5,911 bases of DNA from Candidatus Omnitrophota bacterium. GTDB lineage: Bacteria > Omnitrophota > Gorgyraeia > Tantalellales > Tantalellaceae. The notes beneath the pieces are model-generated. The model did no database searches and was not told where the DNA came from. It worked only from the letters and a program-made list of their open reading frames with translations. This document shows positions 4,378 to 5,911 of this stretch, piece by piece (position 1 is the first letter of the stretch; each line of letters opens with the position of its first letter). A program made the translations under genes and the position numbers. The stretch lies in contig JAGLIU010000250.1 of assembly GCA_023142805.1 (NCBI GenBank), forward strand, positions 1 through 5,911, in the 5' to 3' direction.

Positions 4378-5911
4378 CCGATACCTCCAACAGATCCAAA
4401 TCAGCGTCTATTTCTTTGCTTTGAAGAATACGCTTATATTCTCTCGGCATAACTTTTACGAATCTTTTCGTTTCTCTATCAAAATCTTTCAACAGTTTCT
4501 CCGCTTTACAACTAGAGGTATATTTGAAATGTTTGTTTATAAGATCATAAACGGTAATCCTATCATCTTCCTCAAGTTTTTCAAGTTCTACCATCTTCAT
4601 ATTACATCTGTCTTTAAATGTTCCGTCTTCATCATAAACATACGCTATGCCTCCTGACATCCCCGCCGCGAAATTCCTGCCCGTTATACCAAGAATAACA
4701 ACTCTTCCTCCTGTCATATATTCACATCCATGATCACCTACTCCTTCTACAACAGCTTCAAGTCCGGAGTTGCGTATACAAAATCTTTCACCTGCTACAC
4801 CACGGATATAAGCTTCTCCTGATATGGCGCCATAAAAACTGGTGTTGCCTATTATAATATTTTCCTCGGGTACATAATCAGATCCCTTTGGAGGATAAAC
4901 AATTATTTTTCCGCCTGACAGTCCTTTTCCTATATAATCATTGGCCATGCCTGCAAGTTCAAAGGTGATACCTTTAGCAAGCCATGCTCCAAAACTCTGT
5001 CCGGCAGATCCATTAAATTTAAAATTAATAGTATTATCCGGCAATCCGCCTTCGCGATATCTTTTTACAACTTCTCCGCTAAGCATGCCGCCGGTGGTGC
5101 GGTTATTATTTTTTATTTCCAGCACCTCATTAATAGTAGAACCTTTTTCAAGAGCAGGTTTTGCAAGTTCAATTAGTTTTTTGTCCAGGATATTTTTAAT
5201 ATTATGTTCCTGATCTATCTGACAGTGAGTTCCAATATTTTCAGGAACATCCGGCTTATAAAGTATACGCGAGAGATCTAATCTTTTTACTTTCCGAGGT
5301 AAGATCTCTTTATTTACTTCCAAAAGATCTGTTCTGCCAACCATTTCTTCTATATTTTTTACACCAAGCTGTGCCATGATCTCTCTTAATTCACTTGCTA
5401 TAAAAGTAAGGTAATTAACAACATGATCAGCTCGTCCTGTAAATCTTCTTGCAAGAAGCTCGTCCTGTGTTGCAACTCCTACTGAGCAATTATTAAGGTG
5501 ACAATGGCGCAGCATCACGCATCCCATTACGATCAAACATGCTGTACAAAATCCGTATTCTTCAGCTCCAAGAAGTGCAGCGATCGCTACATCGCGTCCT
5601 GTTCTCATCTGGCCATCTGTCTGAAGGCGTACACGGCTTCTAAGATCATTAAGAACAAGTGTTTGGTGTGTTTCGGTAAGTCCAAGTTCCCATGGAAGGC
5701 CTGCATGTCTTAATGAGCTTTTTGGAGATGCGCCTGTTCCTCCATCACCACCTGAAATCAATATCATATCAGCATGTCCTTTAGCTACACCTGCTGCAAT
5801 CGTGCCTACACCTATCTCGGAAACAAGTTTTACGCTTATTCTTGCATCGGGATTTGCATTTTTTAGATCAAATATAAGCTGAGCAAGATCTTCAATAGAA
5901 TAAATATCATG
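4370..5911 (-). CDS. gltB: GltB, glutamate synthase large subunit, 5' part outside window
   Basis: C-terminal 513 residues of the GOGAT alpha subunit, which makes two glutamates from glutamine, 2-oxoglutarate and reductant. The frame is open to the right edge (first in-window codons read HDIYSIEDLAQ), so the ATG at 5765-5767 is internal and not the start. Full-length GltB is about 1500 residues, so about two thirds, including the N-terminal glutaminase domain, lies outside. Numbered from the first visible codon: end of the FMN barrel with SVKLVSEIGVGTIAAGVAK (26-44) and ISGGDGGTGASP (52-63); HAGLPWELGLTETHQTLV (69-86); the 3Fe-4S motif GCVMLRHCHLNNC with Cys131, 137 and 142; then the glycine-rich beta-helix (about 270-430) with SGGKIIVYPP, GNTSFYGAISGEAYIRG and GMSGGIAYVYDEDG; and the typical end FVKVMPREYKRIL. 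Ser143 replaces the usual Pro after the third cluster cysteine. FMN and beta-helix parts on one chain argue against the split archaeal-type enzyme. Codon choice differs from the downstream genes (see findings). Confidence 0.96.
   Translation of the reverse strand, partial: HDIYSIEDLAQLIFDLKNANPDARISVKLVSEIGVGTIAAGVAKGHADMILISGGDGGTGASPKSSLRHAGLPWELGLTETHQTLVLNDLRSRVRLQTDGQMRTGRDVAIAALLGAEEYGFCTACLIVMGCVMLRHCHLNNCSVGVATQDELLARRFTGRADHVVNYLTFIASELREIMAQLGVKNIEEMVGRTDLLEVNKEILPRKVKRLDLSRILYKPDVPENIGTHCQIDQEHNIKNILDKKLIELAKPALEKGSTINEVLEIKNNNRTTGGMLSGEVVKRYREGGLPDNTINFKFNGSAGQSFGAWLAKGITFELAGMANDYIGKGLSGGKIIVYPPKGSDYVPEENIIIGNTSFYGAISGEAYIRGVAGERFCIRNSGLEAVVEGVGDHGCEYMTGGRVVILGITGRNFAAGMSGGIAYVYDEDGTFKDRCNMKMVELEKLEEDDRITVYDLINKHFKYTSSCKAEKLLKDFDRETKRFVKVMPREYKRILQSKEIDADLDLLEVSDG
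4384..4388 (-). promoter_or_regulatory. Ribosome binding site of gltD
   Basis: Perfect GGAGG inside the last gltB codons, 6 nt (TATCGG) before the gltD ATG. It fixes the gltD start at 4375-4377 and supports coupled translation of the two subunits. Confidence 0.85.

Noticed and set aside
5765..5767. ATG as the start of a 465-residue protein
   Set aside because: The frame continues upstream to the window edge with clear GltB sequence (SVKLVSEIGVGTIAAG), so this Met is internal.
4370..5911. Archaeal-type split glutamate synthase or a stand-alone FMN-domain protein
   Set aside because: The FMN barrel, 3Fe-4S motif and beta-helix are on one uninterrupted chain followed by gltD, the standard bacterial arrangement.
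1..5911. tRNA, rRNA, CRISPR arrays, insertion sequences, phage or defence genes
   Set aside because: I found no repeat arrays, transposase-like frames, terminal inverted repeats or RNA gene signatures; coding genes and one leader account for the whole window.

Overview
All recognisable genes in this window lie on the minus strand, so the genetic order runs right to left: gltB (3' part) - gltD - [promoter, TPP riboswitch, terminator] - thiE - thiS - thiG - thiH (5' part). It is a compact bacterial housekeeping segment. The first two genes encode NADPH-type glutamate synthase (GOGAT), the last step of the GS-GOGAT ammonia assimilation route. The other four form a thiamine operon that makes the thiazole half of thiamine and joins it to the pyrimidine half.

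Region by region: 4370-5911 holds the C-terminal 513 residues of the GOGAT large subunit (end of the FMN barrel, 3Fe-4S cysteines, C-terminal beta-helix). 2932-4377 is the complete small subunit GltD, whose start overlaps the gltB stop by 8 nt. 2662-2931 is the only real intergenic stretch. It contains a near-consensus sigma-70-type promoter (TTGACT-17-TAATAT), a TPP (THI-box) aptamer, a mutually exclusive antiterminator and a strong intrinsic terminator. 2014-2661 is thiE, 1805-2005 thiS, 1026-1808 thiG, and 1-1020 thiH running off the left edge. Gaps inside the thi operon are 8 nt, -4 nt and 5 nt, which argues for one transcript with translational coupling.

How the genes work together: ThiH cleaves tyrosine to dehydroglycine. 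ThiS carries sulfur as a C-terminal thiocarboxylate. ThiG builds the thiazole phosphate from these plus deoxyxylulose phosphate. ThiE couples it to HMP-pyrophosphate to give thiamine phosphate. Thiamine pyrophosphate, the end product, would bind the leader RNA and favour termination before thiE. ThiF (the ThiS adenylating enzyme), ThiC and ThiD are not in the window.

Organism: a bacterium of moderately low GC by eye. Use of ThiH (radical SAM) rather than the oxygen-dependent glycine oxidase ThiO fits an anaerobe or facultative anaerobe. ThiS ends in FVGGG as in Firmicutes, but this does not fix the phylum; an uncultured lineage is plausible and I cannot place it from sequence alone.

I see no undescribed system here. 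The points most worth a second look are the divergent 5' half of the TPP aptamer, with a perfect tandem 9-nt duplication of its CUGAGA motif; the readable antiterminator/terminator switch; thiS glycine codons doubling as the thiG ribosome site; and a codon-usage change inside gltB.
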